Source: Rathayibacter sp. VKM Ac-2759
GTDB taxonomy: Bacteria > Actinomycetota > Actinomycetes > Actinomycetales > Microbacteriaceae
Assembly: GCF_009834225.1 (NCBI RefSeq)
Contig: NZ_CP047176.1
Span: 868,001-932,000, forward strand
Direction: 5' to 3'
Length of the DNA stretch: 64,000 nt
A model generated the notes under the pieces. The model saw only the letters and a program-made list of their open reading frames with translations. It did no database searches and was not told where the DNA came from. How positions within the stretch are numbered: the stretch's first letter is position 1; each line of letters opens with the position of its first letter. Made by a program: the position numbers and the translations under genes. Shown piece by piece: positions 45,043 through 52,781 of this stretch.

Positions 45043-46407
45043 ATGACCATCACCTCGCAGGCCGGTTCTGCGACCTCGCTCAGGAGCCTCTGCGGGGGCT
45101 CCGTCCACCTGCCGGGCGACCCCGGCTACGACGCCGCGCGGATGCCGTGGAACGTCGCCGTCGACCAGCGGCCGGCGGCCGTCGCGTACCCGGCCGACAC
45201 GGCGGAGGTCGCGGAGCTGGTGCGCGCCGCCGCGAAGGCGGGCCTCCGCGTCGCCGCCCAGGGCACCGGCCACAATGCAGGGCCCCTCACCGGACTCGGC
45301 GACGCCGTCCTCCTGCGCACCGATGCCATGACGGGCGTCACCCTGGGCGAGGGCACGGCCACCGCACGCGGTGGAACGCTCTGGCTCCCGGTCGTGGAGG
45401 CGGCCGCGGCGGCGGGGGTCTCCGTGCTGCACGGCTCGTCGCCGGACGTGGGCGTCCTCGGGTACTCCCTCGGCGGTGGCGTCGGCTGGTACGCCCGCCG
45501 GCTCGGCCTGCAGTCCACCAGCATCGTGTCGGCGGAGGTCGTGCTCGCCGACGGGTCCGTCGTGCGAGCGGACGCCGACCACGAGGAGGACCTGTTCTGG
45601 GCGCTGCGCGGCGGTGGCGGGAACTTCGGCGTCGTCACCGAGCTCGAGTTCCGCACCTACCCGTTCACGTCGGCCTACGCCGGGATGCTCCTGTGGGACT
45701 GGACCCGCGCGCCCGAGGTGCTCCGCCGCTGGACCGACTGGGCCGCGACGGCGCCGGACGAGGTGACGACGGCGTTCCGCATCCTGCAGCTGCCGCCCCT
45801 GCCCGAGCTCCCGGAGTTCCTCCGCGGCCGCTCACTGGTGGTGATCGACGGGGCGGTGCTCGCCGAGGACGACCGGGCCGAGGCGATCCTGCGACCGTTG
45901 CGGGAGCTGCGCCCCGAGATCGACACGTTCGGCCGCACCCCGTCCTCCGCCCTCGCCCGCCTGCACATGGATCCGGAGCAGCCGACGCCGGGGCTGTCGG
46001 CCACGACGATGCTTGACGAGCTGCCCGATGCCGGCATCGAGAAGCTGCTCGAGGCCGTGGGACCGGGCTCCGGCTCCGTGCTGCTCTCGGCGGAGCTGCG
46101 GCAGCTCGGCGGCGCGCTCTCGAGGCGGGCGGAGGGGGCCGGAGCTCTGGCCTCGCTTCCGGGCGCGTACCTCGCCTTCGGGGTCGGGATCCCGTTCGCG
46201 CCGGACGCGCCGGTCCAGCAGCACGCCGACCGGATGATCGCCGCGCTCGAGCCGTGGTCGATCCCTGGTCGCTACCTCAACTTCGTCGAGCAGCGTCACG
46301 ACGCCTCGGCCGGCTTCGACCCGGACACGTGGGACCGCCTGCGCTCGATCCGACGGGCGGTCGATCCGGCCGGCGTCTTCCTGGCCAACCACGAGATCCC
46401 GGTGTGA
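45043..46407 (+). CDS. FAD-binding oxidase, berberine-bridge-enzyme (BBE) type
   Basis: PCMH-fold flavoprotein oxidase of 454 residues. The p-cresol-methylhydroxylase FAD domain shows VAAQGTGHNAGP with the probable FAD-linking His77, VLHGSSPDVGVLGYSLGGGVGWYARRLGL, and ALRGGGGNFGVVTELEF. The second covalent cysteine of bicovalent BBE enzymes is absent. The C-terminal BBE segment (GRYLNFVEQRHD...LRSIRRAVDPAGVFLANH) is complete. No Tat signal is seen. ATG 45043 has GGAGA upstream. Likely oxidises a sugar or a secondary-metabolite intermediate; the divergent SARP regulator suggests the latter. Confidence 0.88.
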   Translation: MTITSQAGSATSLRSLCGGSVHLPGDPGYDAARMPWNVAVDQRPAAVAYPADTAEVAELVRAAAKAGLRVAAQGTGHNAGPLTGLGDAVLLRTDAMTGVTLGEGTATARGGTLWLPVVEAAAAAGVSVLHGSSPDVGVLGYSLGGGVGWYARRLGLQSTSIVSAEVVLADGSVVRADADHEEDLFWALRGGGGNFGVVTELEFRTYPFTSAYAGMLLWDWTRAPEVLRRWTDWAATAPDEVTTAFRILQLPPLPELPEFLRGRSLVVIDGAVLAEDDRAEAILRPLRELRPEIDTFGRTPSSALARLHMDPEQPTPGLSATTMLDELPDAGIEKLLEAVGPGSGSVLLSAELRQLGGALSRRAEGAGALASLPGAYLAFGVGIPFAPDAPVQQHADRMIAALEPWSIPGRYLNFVEQRHDASAGFDPDTWDRLRSIRRAVDPAGVFLANHEIPV

Positions 46408-46421
46408 GTCGCGCGGCGGCT

Positions 46422-46479
46422 GCACGATCGCTCCGTCTCCCGCTCGTCGATCGAGCGTGGAGCGCCGGGTCGATCGTGC
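46422..46479. terminator. Nested bidirectional terminator
   Basis: Outer arms GCACGATCG (46422-46430) and CGATCGTGC (46471-46479) are perfect complements. Inside them CGCTCG (46441-46446) pairs with CGAGCG (46452-46457). The structure lies between the convergent ends of the FAD oxidase and the GlpX-like gene. Confidence 0.75.
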
Positions 46480-46489
46480 CGTCGCCCGC

Positions 46490-47344
46490 TCAGACGGCGC
46501 AGCCCGCGAAGAGCACGTCGTCGGAGGAGACGAGGTCCTCCAGGGTCAGGAGCCGATCGAGGTCGTGGCCGGCCGCCAGGGCGTTCGCGCGCTCGAGGGC
46601 GGTCTGCGGCGCGAGCCGCCCCTCCATCACGCCGCCGAGGGCGCGCACCGCGCAGGCGGCGACGACTCCCTCCGGGGTGCCGCCGATGCCGAGCACGAGG
46701 TCGACCCGGCCGGAGGGGTCCGCGGCCTCGATCGCGACCGACACGTCGCCCTCGCCGCGAAGCTCGAGCGCGACCCCCGCGGCCCGCAGCGCCGCGACGA
46801 GCCCGGCGTGCCGCGGCTTGTCGAGGACGGCGACGACGAGCTCTCCGAGAGGCTTGCCGAGCGCCCGCGCCAGCCGCTCCGCGTTCTCGGCGGGCGCGAG
46901 ATCGAGCGAGACGACTCCGGCGCCCGCGGCCGAGCAGACGAGCTTGTCCATGTAGAACACGTCGCGCGGGTCGAGCATCGTGCCGCGCGGCGCGAGCGCG
47001 ATGACGCAGACCGAGCCGGGGATCCCCTCCGCCGTCAGCCGCGTGCCGTCGAGCGGGTCGACGGCGACATCGCACGCCGGCGATGTCGCCCGGCCGAGCC
47101 GCTCGCCGTTCGCGAGCATGGGCGCGTCGTCCTTCTCGCCCTCGCCGATCACGACGACGCCGTCGAACGGCGCGTCGGCGAGCACCGCCCGCATCGCCGC
47201 GACTGAGGCCGCATCGGCCGCGACCTTGTCGCCCCGGCCGTACCAGCCGCGCGCCGCCTCCGCCGCCGCGCGGACGCTCGCGGCCACCGCCTCCCGCAGC
47301 TCGGCGGAGTAGGAGGGCGACGCGATCAGGCGGACGTCGCTCAC
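46490..47344 (-). CDS. GlpX-like class II fructose-1,6-bisphosphatase, C-terminally short
   Basis: Li+-sensitive phosphatase family related to GlpX. Motifs in order: GRGDKVAADAASVAAMR (D39), GEGEKDDAPML (E68/E70), DPLDGTR (96-102; most GlpX have Glu where this has Asp99), and GGTPEGVVAACAVRALGG. It is 284 residues and stops right after SSDDVLFAGCAV, where GlpX proteins usually continue for about 50 residues; the bases beyond show no resumed similarity. GTG 47344 overlaps the preceding stop as GTGA, so it is co-translated with the synthase. Likely a sugar bisphosphatase; substrate uncertain. Confidence 0.82.
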   Translation of the reverse strand: MSDVRLIASPSYSAELREAVAASVRAAAEAARGWYGRGDKVAADAASVAAMRAVLADAPFDGVVVIGEGEKDDAPMLANGERLGRATSPACDVAVDPLDGTRLTAEGIPGSVCVIALAPRGTMLDPRDVFYMDKLVCSAAGAGVVSLDLAPAENAERLARALGKPLGELVVAVLDKPRHAGLVAALRAAGVALELRGEGDVSVAIEAADPSGRVDLVLGIGGTPEGVVAACAVRALGGVMEGRLAPQTALERANALAAGHDLDRLLTLEDLVSSDDVLFAGCAV

Positions 47345-49215
47345 GCGCGGGCCGGCTGCGAGGTCGCCGTGCGCACGAGGCGCTCGAGCGTCCGCAGCCC
47401 GTCCGAGGACAGCACCGACTCCAGGTGCCCCTGCACCGAGGCGATCCCCTCGCCGCGGAGCGCGTTCACGACTCCGGTCGCCGGGTCGCCCGACACCTCG
47501 AGATCGAGCAGCGGCGTGCGCGTCGTGCCCTCGCCGGCGACGGAGGAGAAGGTGTTGTAGAAGCCGATCGCCGCGTCCTCGCCGAACACGTCGACCGCCA
47601 GGCGCACTCCCTGGCGCGGCGCGGGCAGCGGCTCGACCGGGAGGCCCGCGAGCAGCGACAGCATCTGGTGGCTGAGGCAGACGGCCAGCATCGGGCGCTC
47701 GGAGTCGAGCCGCTCGGTCATCAGGGCGCGCAGGCGCGCGATCCGCGGCTCGGAGTCGTCGCGCGGGTCGCCGGGACCGGGGCCGAACACGACGAGGTCG
47801 TCGCTCAGCACGTCCTCGACGCTCGACCAGCGCTCGACCCGGGCGTCCATGCCGAGGTGGCGCAGCTGGTGGGCGAGCATCGTCGTGAACTGGTCCTCGT
47901 TGTCGACGATGAGGGCGGTGTGCCCGGCGAGGCCCTCGATGTGCTCGGGGGCCTGCGGCCGCAGCCAGAACGAGGCGAGGCGCTCGTTGCGCGCCTCGAG
48001 TGCCTCCTGGACGCCCGGCTGTGCATTGAGGTCGATCGCCGGCGGGATGTCCCGGCCCGGCAGGAGCCCCAGCGCCGAGAGCACGCCCGACGCCTTCGCG
48101 CGCGTCTCGGCGACCTCGCCCTCGGGGGTCGAGTGGCGCACGAGGGTGGCGCCGGCGGGGACCGTCAGCCGACCGTCCTCGCGGAGGTAGGCGGTGCGGA
48201 TGAGGATCGGCGCGTCGACCGTGTAGCCGTGCTCCTCGGGCTCGAACAGGGCGAGCACTCCCGAGTAGTAGCCGCGCGGCTCCTTCTCGTACTCGGCGAT
48301 GACGGCGCACGCGTTCTCCATCGGCGAGCCGGTGACGGTCGGCGCGAACATCGTCAGGCGCAGCACCTCGCGCACGTCGAGGTCGGTGCGGCCCTCGAGC
48401 AGGTACTCGGTGTGGCTCAGGCGCGACATCTGCTTGAGGAAGGGCCCGAGGATGCGTCCGCCGTTCGGGCAGACCGCGCTCATCATCTTCATCTCCTCGT
48501 CCACCACCATGAAGAGCTCCTCGCTCTCCTTCACATCGGCGAGGAACGCGAGCACCCCCTCGCCGGTGGGGCCGGTCGCCGGGTGGCGGAAGGTGCCGCT
48601 GATCGGGTTCATCATCGCCACGCCGTCCCGCACCGAGACGTGCCGCTCGGGGGTGGCTCCGACCGCCGTGACCGTCGGGGCGCCGCCGGTGCCGGGGGTG
48701 TGGATCGCGAAGGTCCAGTAGGCGCCCGACTCGTCGGTCAGCAGGCGGCGGAACCAGGCCAGCACGGCCTCGACGGCCGGGGCGTCGGTCTGCGCGACGA
48801 AGGCGCGGTTGATGACGAAGTTGGCGCCCTCGCCGCGGCCGATCTCGTCGTCGATCACGCGGCGGACGATCTCGGCGTACTCCTCGTCGGGCACGTCGAA
48901 GCCGCGCTCCTCGACCGGGATCTCGCGCTCGGGCAGCAGCGCCAGCACCTCGGCGAGCGGCACGCTCTCGCGCTCGCGGACGACCAGGTTGCGCAGCGGC
49001 GCTCCGTCGTCCTTCGCCGCGAAGCCGCGCTCGCGCACCTGGCGGTAGGGCACGAGGGTGAGCACGTCGTCGCCGTGGAGCGGGATGTCGGCGAGCCCGT
49101 CGACGTCGACGACGTCGCCGGTGAAGACGTCGACCTCGGCCCGGCCCTGACGGAGGACGACCGCGAACGGCAGCGAGCCGTCGGAGGCGAGGATGCGGGA
49201 GAGGAGCGAGGTCAT
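47341..49215 (-). CDS. Fused anthranilate synthase TrpEG / PhzE-type (ADIC) synthase
   Basis: Bifunctional chorismate-utilising enzyme of 624 residues. The chorismate domain (about 1-390) carries PYRQVRERGF, GEGANFVINRAF, NPISGTFRHP, GRTDLDVREVL and APTVTGSPMENA. A class I glutamine amidotransferase follows (about 430-615) with Cys513 in AVCLSHQ, and His597 and Glu599 in VQGHLES. The pattern is closest to PhzE, which makes 2-amino-2-deoxyisochorismate, and to fused actinobacterial TrpE(G). No phzD, phzF or phzG is nearby, and a Trp attenuator lies upstream, so tryptophan-related anthranilate synthesis is at least as likely. AAGGA precedes ATG 49215. Confidence 0.88.
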   Translation of the reverse strand: MTSLLSRILASDGSLPFAVVLRQGRAEVDVFTGDVVDVDGLADIPLHGDDVLTLVPYRQVRERGFAAKDDGAPLRNLVVRERESVPLAEVLALLPEREIPVEERGFDVPDEEYAEIVRRVIDDEIGRGEGANFVINRAFVAQTDAPAVEAVLAWFRRLLTDESGAYWTFAIHTPGTGGAPTVTAVGATPERHVSVRDGVAMMNPISGTFRHPATGPTGEGVLAFLADVKESEELFMVVDEEMKMMSAVCPNGGRILGPFLKQMSRLSHTEYLLEGRTDLDVREVLRLTMFAPTVTGSPMENACAVIAEYEKEPRGYYSGVLALFEPEEHGYTVDAPILIRTAYLREDGRLTVPAGATLVRHSTPEGEVAETRAKASGVLSALGLLPGRDIPPAIDLNAQPGVQEALEARNERLASFWLRPQAPEHIEGLAGHTALIVDNEDQFTTMLAHQLRHLGMDARVERWSSVEDVLSDDLVVFGPGPGDPRDDSEPRIARLRALMTERLDSERPMLAVCLSHQMLSLLAGLPVEPLPAPRQGVRLAVDVFGEDAAIGFYNTFSSVAGEGTTRTPLLDLEVSGDPATGVVNALRGEGIASVQGHLESVLSSDGLRTLERLVRTATSQPARA

Positions 49216-49227
49216 CGTGGTCCTTGG

Positions 49228-49256
49228 GTCGGGGTGTCCCTCACCCGGGCCCCGAC
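49228..49256 (-). promoter_or_regulatory. Hairpin before the TrpEG/PhzE start codon
   Basis: GTCGGGG and CCCCGAC arms (49250-49256 and 49228-49234) pair perfectly just upstream of the AAGGA ribosome binding site. It could add translational control or simply protect the leader. Confidence 0.5.
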
Positions 49257-49263
49257 ATGCAGA

Positions 49264-49288
49264 ACGACCGCCCGGTCGAGGCGGTCGT
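49264..49288 (-). terminator. Attenuator hairpin of the trp leader
   Basis: ACGACCGCC and GGCGGTCGT (49280-49288 and 49264-49272) form a perfect 9-bp stem with a 7-base loop, 29 bases past the leader peptide stop. A short TTCT follows. It is the terminator (3:4) arm of the attenuator model. Confidence 0.75.
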
Positions 49289-49310
49289 GTGCGAGAGGAG
49301 TCTGCGCGTC

Positions 49311-49331
49311 GGCCTGCCTAGGAGGCGGGCC
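49311..49331 (-). promoter_or_regulatory. 1:2 hairpin overlapping Trp codon and leader stop
   Basis: In the RNA, GGCCCGCCT and AGGCAGGCC pair with a single C-A mismatch around a 3-base loop. The stem covers the second Trp codon and the stop codon of the leader peptide, as in classical attenuators. AGGC..GG from its 3' arm can instead pair with CC.GCCT of the attenuator stem (2:3 antiterminator). Confidence 0.65.
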
Positions 49332-49362
49332 ACCAGGAGCGGCGGAGGGTCGACGGGCGCAT
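49318..49362 (-). CDS. trpL: Trp leader peptide (14 residues)
   Basis: Reads MRPSTLRRSWWPAS then TAG, with two adjacent Trp codons. No ribosome binding site precedes the ATG; instead a TAGACT box sits exactly 6 bases upstream, so the leader message should be leaderless. Ribosomes stalled on the Trp codons when charged tRNA-Trp is scarce would release the antiterminator and let transcription enter the TrpEG/PhzE-type gene. Confidence 0.85.
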   Translation of the reverse strand: MRPSTLRRSWWPAS

Positions 49363-49368
49363 GGGGGG

Positions 49369-49398
49369 AGTCTAGGGGACGCGCCGTCAGGGGGCCAA
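49369..49398 (-). promoter_or_regulatory. Promoter of the trp leader transcript
   Basis: -35 TTGGCC (49393-49398) and -10 TAGACT (49369-49374) are 18 bases apart on the minus strand. The -35 box lies within the last codons of the EI24 gene. Confidence 0.65.
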
Positions 49399-50166
49399 GG
49401 TCGTCGCGACCCGCTCGGTCGACTCGCCGCGCAGGGTCCGGAGCAGGAGGGTCGCGCCGGCCGTCGCGGCGGGGGTCGCGACCACCGCGCCTCCCGGCAC
49501 GAGGAAGGCCAGGTAGACCGCGATGCCGAAGCCGAGAGACACCGCGCGGTGCTCGCCGAGGAGCCGGCGGCGCTCGCCGAGGCTCATCCCGCGCGCGTCG
49601 CCGGCGAACCCGGTGAGCTCGAGGGCGAGAGCGCGGCCGCCGACGAGGGCGCCGGCGATCAGGCCGACGATCTGCCCGACGACGGGAACGAAGCCGAGCA
49701 GCACGAGGACGACACCGAGGGCGAGCGAGGTGGCCACCAGCACTCCGGAGTCGCGGACGCCGCGTCCGAGTCCGCGCCAGAACCCCGTCTCGTGCTCGTC
49801 GGGCACGCCGCCGAGCTCGTCCTCGACCCCGCGCCAGATCCGCTCGTAGAAGGGATCGCCGACCAGCAGGGTGACCGCGGCGAAGAGCACGACCCCGAGC
49901 GCGACGAGCGCGCCGACCGCCGCGATCGCGAGCAGGAGGCGCGCGGTCGAGGCCGCCGCGTGGCTCCAGCCGTCGAGGAACGGCGTCAGCGCCACCACCA
50001 CCCCGTCGATCCGGGTGATCACGAGGACGAGGACGGCGACGAAGACCGCGCCGACGATCAGCGGCGGGATCGCGCCGAGGAGCATCGCCCGGGGCGAGCG
50101 GCCCCAGGCGCCGAAGCCCCGCCCGAACAGCCGTGCACCGAGCGCCAGGTCGCGGAGGATCGCCAT
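49387..50166 (-). CDS. EI24 domain (CysZ-like) membrane protein
   Basis: 259-residue integral membrane protein of the EI24/CysZ family. It has the typical LGARLFGRGFGAWGRSPRAMLLGAIPPL opening, about four to six membrane helices, the VGDPFYERIWRGVEDELG loop motif and a C-terminal basic turn GMSLGERRRLLGEHRA before the last helices. CysZ proteins transport sulfate, but most actinobacterial members are uncharacterised. ATG 50166; it follows the racemase gene by 29 bases in the same direction and may be its operon partner. Confidence 0.85.
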   Translation of the reverse strand: MAILRDLALGARLFGRGFGAWGRSPRAMLLGAIPPLIVGAVFVAVLVLVITRIDGVVVALTPFLDGWSHAAASTARLLLAIAAVGALVALGVVLFAAVTLLVGDPFYERIWRGVEDELGGVPDEHETGFWRGLGRGVRDSGVLVATSLALGVVLVLLGFVPVVGQIVGLIAGALVGGRALALELTGFAGDARGMSLGERRRLLGEHRAVSLGFGIAVYLAFLVPGGAVVATPAATAGATLLLRTLRGESTERVATTLAP

Positions 50167-50195
50167 TCCTCGATCCTCGCAGACCTGCCGGCGGC

Positions 50196-50930
50196 TCAGG
50201 CGAGCTCGAACGGAGCGAGCATCCCCGCCATGGCCTTGGTGCGCGGCCGCGCGAACTCGTCGCGGCGCGACGTCGTGACGCCCATCGCCACGAGGCCCTC
50301 GACCAGCCGGACCGCCGAGACGACCCCGTCGATCACGGGCACGCCGAGCTCGCGCGAGAGGTCCCGGCAGAGATCGGCCATGCCCGCGCAGCCGAGCACG
50401 ATCGAGTCGGCACCGTCCTCGGCCAGCGCGACCCGGCATTCCGCGAGGATCAGACGGCGCGCGTCGGAGCGGGGGTCGTCGAGCTCGAGGACGGGCACGT
50501 CGCAGGCGCGCACCTCGCGGCACGCCTCCCCGAACCCGGCCCGCCGGGCGATGTCCCACGCGCGACCGCTGGTGCGCGACAGCGTGGTGACCACGCTGAA
50601 GCCCCGGCCGACCAGCGTCGCCATGTGCATCGCCGCCTCCGCGATGCCGATCACCGGACCGCTCGCCACCTCGCGGGCGGCGTCGACCCCCGGGTCGCCG
50701 AAGCAGGCGATGACGGCGCCGTCGCTCCCCGCCGCCTCTGCCCGCGCGATCTCGTGCAGCACCCCGGGCACCGCGAGGGCCTCGTCGTAGTGGCTCTCGA
50801 TCGAGACCGGGCCCATCGGGGGCGTCACCGCGGCGATCTCCGTCCCGACCGAGGCGACCGAGCGCGCGGCGCGCCCGATCGTCTCGGTCATCGAGGCGCT
50901 GGTGTTGGGATTGATGACGGTGATGAGCAC
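50196..50930 (-). CDS. Asp/Glu/hydantoin racemase family protein
   Basis: Cofactor-independent racemase, 244 residues, of the hydantoin/allantoin racemase branch. The opening INPNTSASMTETI and the two catalytic cysteines, C76 (IACFGDPG) and C181 (LGCAGMADL), are present. GTG 50930 starts directly at the first strand. It is 49 bases downstream of an NCS1 permease gene in the same direction, which suggests uptake and racemisation of a hydantoin or allantoin. No hydantoinase, allantoinase or carbamoylase is found in the window. Confidence 0.9.
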   Translation of the reverse strand: MLITVINPNTSASMTETIGRAARSVASVGTEIAAVTPPMGPVSIESHYDEALAVPGVLHEIARAEAAGSDGAVIACFGDPGVDAAREVASGPVIGIAEAAMHMATLVGRGFSVVTTLSRTSGRAWDIARRAGFGEACREVRACDVPVLELDDPRSDARRLILAECRVALAEDGADSIVLGCAGMADLCRDLSRELGVPVIDGVVSAVRLVEGLVAMGVTTSRRDEFARPRTKAMAGMLAPFELA

Positions 50931-50979
50931 GGTGTCCTCGATCGGGGTGGGGGAAGAGAGGGGAGGGGCCCCTCCGGGA

Positions 50980-52557
50980 TCAGACGAGCGCGCCGTCGCT
51001 GACGTTCTCGAGGTCGTCCTCGAGCCGCCCGATGCGGGGCGCCCGGCGCTCGAGCGCCGCCATCGCGACGAAGCCGAGCCCGCAGCCGATGAACCAGCTG
51101 TAGTCGCCGAGCCAGGTGAACGAGGCGCCGCCCGCCTCCTCCACCCAGCGCGGCAGGAGGACCGAGAGGACGGAGGGGACGCCGCCGATGACGGTCGCCC
51201 AGACGGCGTTGGGGTTGAACCCCTTCGAGAACCAGTAGCGGCCCGTCTCGCTCATCGAGTAGAGGTCGTCGACCCAGACGCGCTGGCGGCTGATCAGGTA
51301 GTAGCCGGCGATGAGCACGCCGAACAGCGGGCCGATCAGGGCGCCGAGGATGCCGAGCGTGTAGTGGATCGCGGTGTCGTTCGAGTACCAGTTCCACGGG
51401 GTGAGCAGCACTGAGCCGACGGCGGCGATCATGCCGCCCATCCGCCAGCTGATCTTCTTCGGGTTCACGTTCGAGAAGTCGAAGGCCGGCGAGATGAAGT
51501 TGGCGACGATGTTGATGCCGATCGTGGCGATCACGAAGGTGAGCCCGCCCAAAAGGACGGCGAACCAGGTGTCGATCCGCTCGACCGTCTCGATCGGGTC
51601 GGTGATGAGCTCGCCGAAGACGGGCACGGTCGCGGAGGCGGTGATGACGGTGAGCAGCGAGAAGAAGAGGAAGTTGATCGGCAGGCCGAGGAGGTTGCCC
51701 TTCTTCACCGCCCTGTAGCTGCGGGCGTAGCGCGAGAAGTCGCCGAAGTTGAGCATCGGGCCCGAGAAGTAGGCGACGACCAGCGCGACGGCCGAGATCA
51801 TCACCGGGATCGACGCCGCGAAGTCGAGCGGCTCGCCCGAGCCGAGGTTGAGCGAGATGTTCTCCCAGCCCGCCTGCGAGACGAGGTAGATCGCGAGGAT
51901 CAGCATCACGACGTAGACCGCGGGGCCGGCCCAGTCGATGAAGCGGCGGATCGACTCCATCCCGCGCCAGAACAGGGCGGCCTGGGCGACCCAGAGGATC
52001 GCGTAGGAGAGGTAGCCGAGCGCCGAGAGCCCGAGGAAGGAGGCCTCGGGGGTGTTCCAGGAGGCGAGGTCGGGGAAGAACTTGAGGAAGACGATGTTCA
52101 GCGACTGCGCCGCGAGGTAGGTCTGCACGCCGTACCAGGCGATCGCGATGAGGCCGCGGATGATGCCCGGGATGTTCGCGCCGCGGATCCCGAAGATCGC
52201 CCGGTTGATCACCGGGTAGGGGACACCGGTGACCTGGCTCGGCTTCGCGACCAGGTTGCAGAAGATCTGCACGATCACGATGCCGACCACGAGCGCGACG
52301 AGGACCTGCCAGCCGGCGAGACCGAGCGCGAACAGCGAGCCGGCGGTGACGTAGCCGCCGACGCTGTGCACGTCCGACATCCAGAACGCGAAGATGTTGT
52401 AGCTCGACCAGCGCTGCTTGGCCAGGGGCGCGAGGTCGTCGTTGGCCAGGCGGTCGTCGTAGCCCGGCTTGATCAGCGGGGCGCCGGCGGGGAGGTCGGC
52501 GTCGATCGACACCGCGGAGTGCGGGTCGGTCCGGGCGGCGGTGGCGCGGTCGGTCAT
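50980..52557 (-). CDS. NCS1 family permease (allantoin/hydantoin/nucleobase type)
   Basis: Twelve-helix cation symporter of 525 residues. Family features include the N-terminal LIKPGYDDRLANDDLAPLAKQRWSSYNIFAFWMSDVHSVGGY segment, VKPS-like LVAKPSQVTGVPYPVINR, GIRGANIPGIIRGLIAIAWYGVQTY, FGDFSRYARS and NFISPAFDFSNVNPKKISW, all typical of PucI/Mhp1-like carriers of allantoin and hydantoins. ATG 52557 (MTDRATAA) has GAGGTGG upstream. Divergent from the XRE-cupin regulator. Confidence 0.92.
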   Translation of the reverse strand: MTDRATAARTDPHSAVSIDADLPAGAPLIKPGYDDRLANDDLAPLAKQRWSSYNIFAFWMSDVHSVGGYVTAGSLFALGLAGWQVLVALVVGIVIVQIFCNLVAKPSQVTGVPYPVINRAIFGIRGANIPGIIRGLIAIAWYGVQTYLAAQSLNIVFLKFFPDLASWNTPEASFLGLSALGYLSYAILWVAQAALFWRGMESIRRFIDWAGPAVYVVMLILAIYLVSQAGWENISLNLGSGEPLDFAASIPVMISAVALVVAYFSGPMLNFGDFSRYARSYRAVKKGNLLGLPINFLFFSLLTVITASATVPVFGELITDPIETVERIDTWFAVLLGGLTFVIATIGINIVANFISPAFDFSNVNPKKISWRMGGMIAAVGSVLLTPWNWYSNDTAIHYTLGILGALIGPLFGVLIAGYYLISRQRVWVDDLYSMSETGRYWFSKGFNPNAVWATVIGGVPSVLSVLLPRWVEEAGGASFTWLGDYSWFIGCGLGFVAMAALERRAPRIGRLEDDLENVSDGALV

Positions 52558-52676
52558 GGTGGATCCACCTCTCGGGCGGTCGTGCGGCGGTCGCACGGAT
52601 GGGATGTGTCAGGGTGGTCGCGGCGGGCCGACGGGGTCGGTCGCGGCCGCGGGGTTCGTGGAGCAGCGAGCAGCGT

Positions 52677-52694
52677 GTGAAGTCATCGCTTCAC
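52677..52694. promoter_or_regulatory. Palindrome in the NCS1/XRE divergent promoter region
   Basis: GTGAAG and CTTCAC are perfect inverted arms around TCATCG, 18 bp in all, lying midway between the two divergent start codons. It is the best operator candidate for the XRE-cupin protein. The rest of the 224-base gap shows no other clear signal. Confidence 0.55.
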
Positions 52695-52781
52695 GAGATG
52701 TCAACCTACGACTCCACCGACCGCGGTTCGTTTCGGCTCCGTTACGGGTGCGTGACGATCACTGAGGAAGGACGACCGGCG

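Noticed and set aside
47341..49215. Phenazine biosynthetic cluster
   Set aside because: Only a PhzE-like gene is present; phzD, phzF, phzG and phzA/B are all absent from the flanks.
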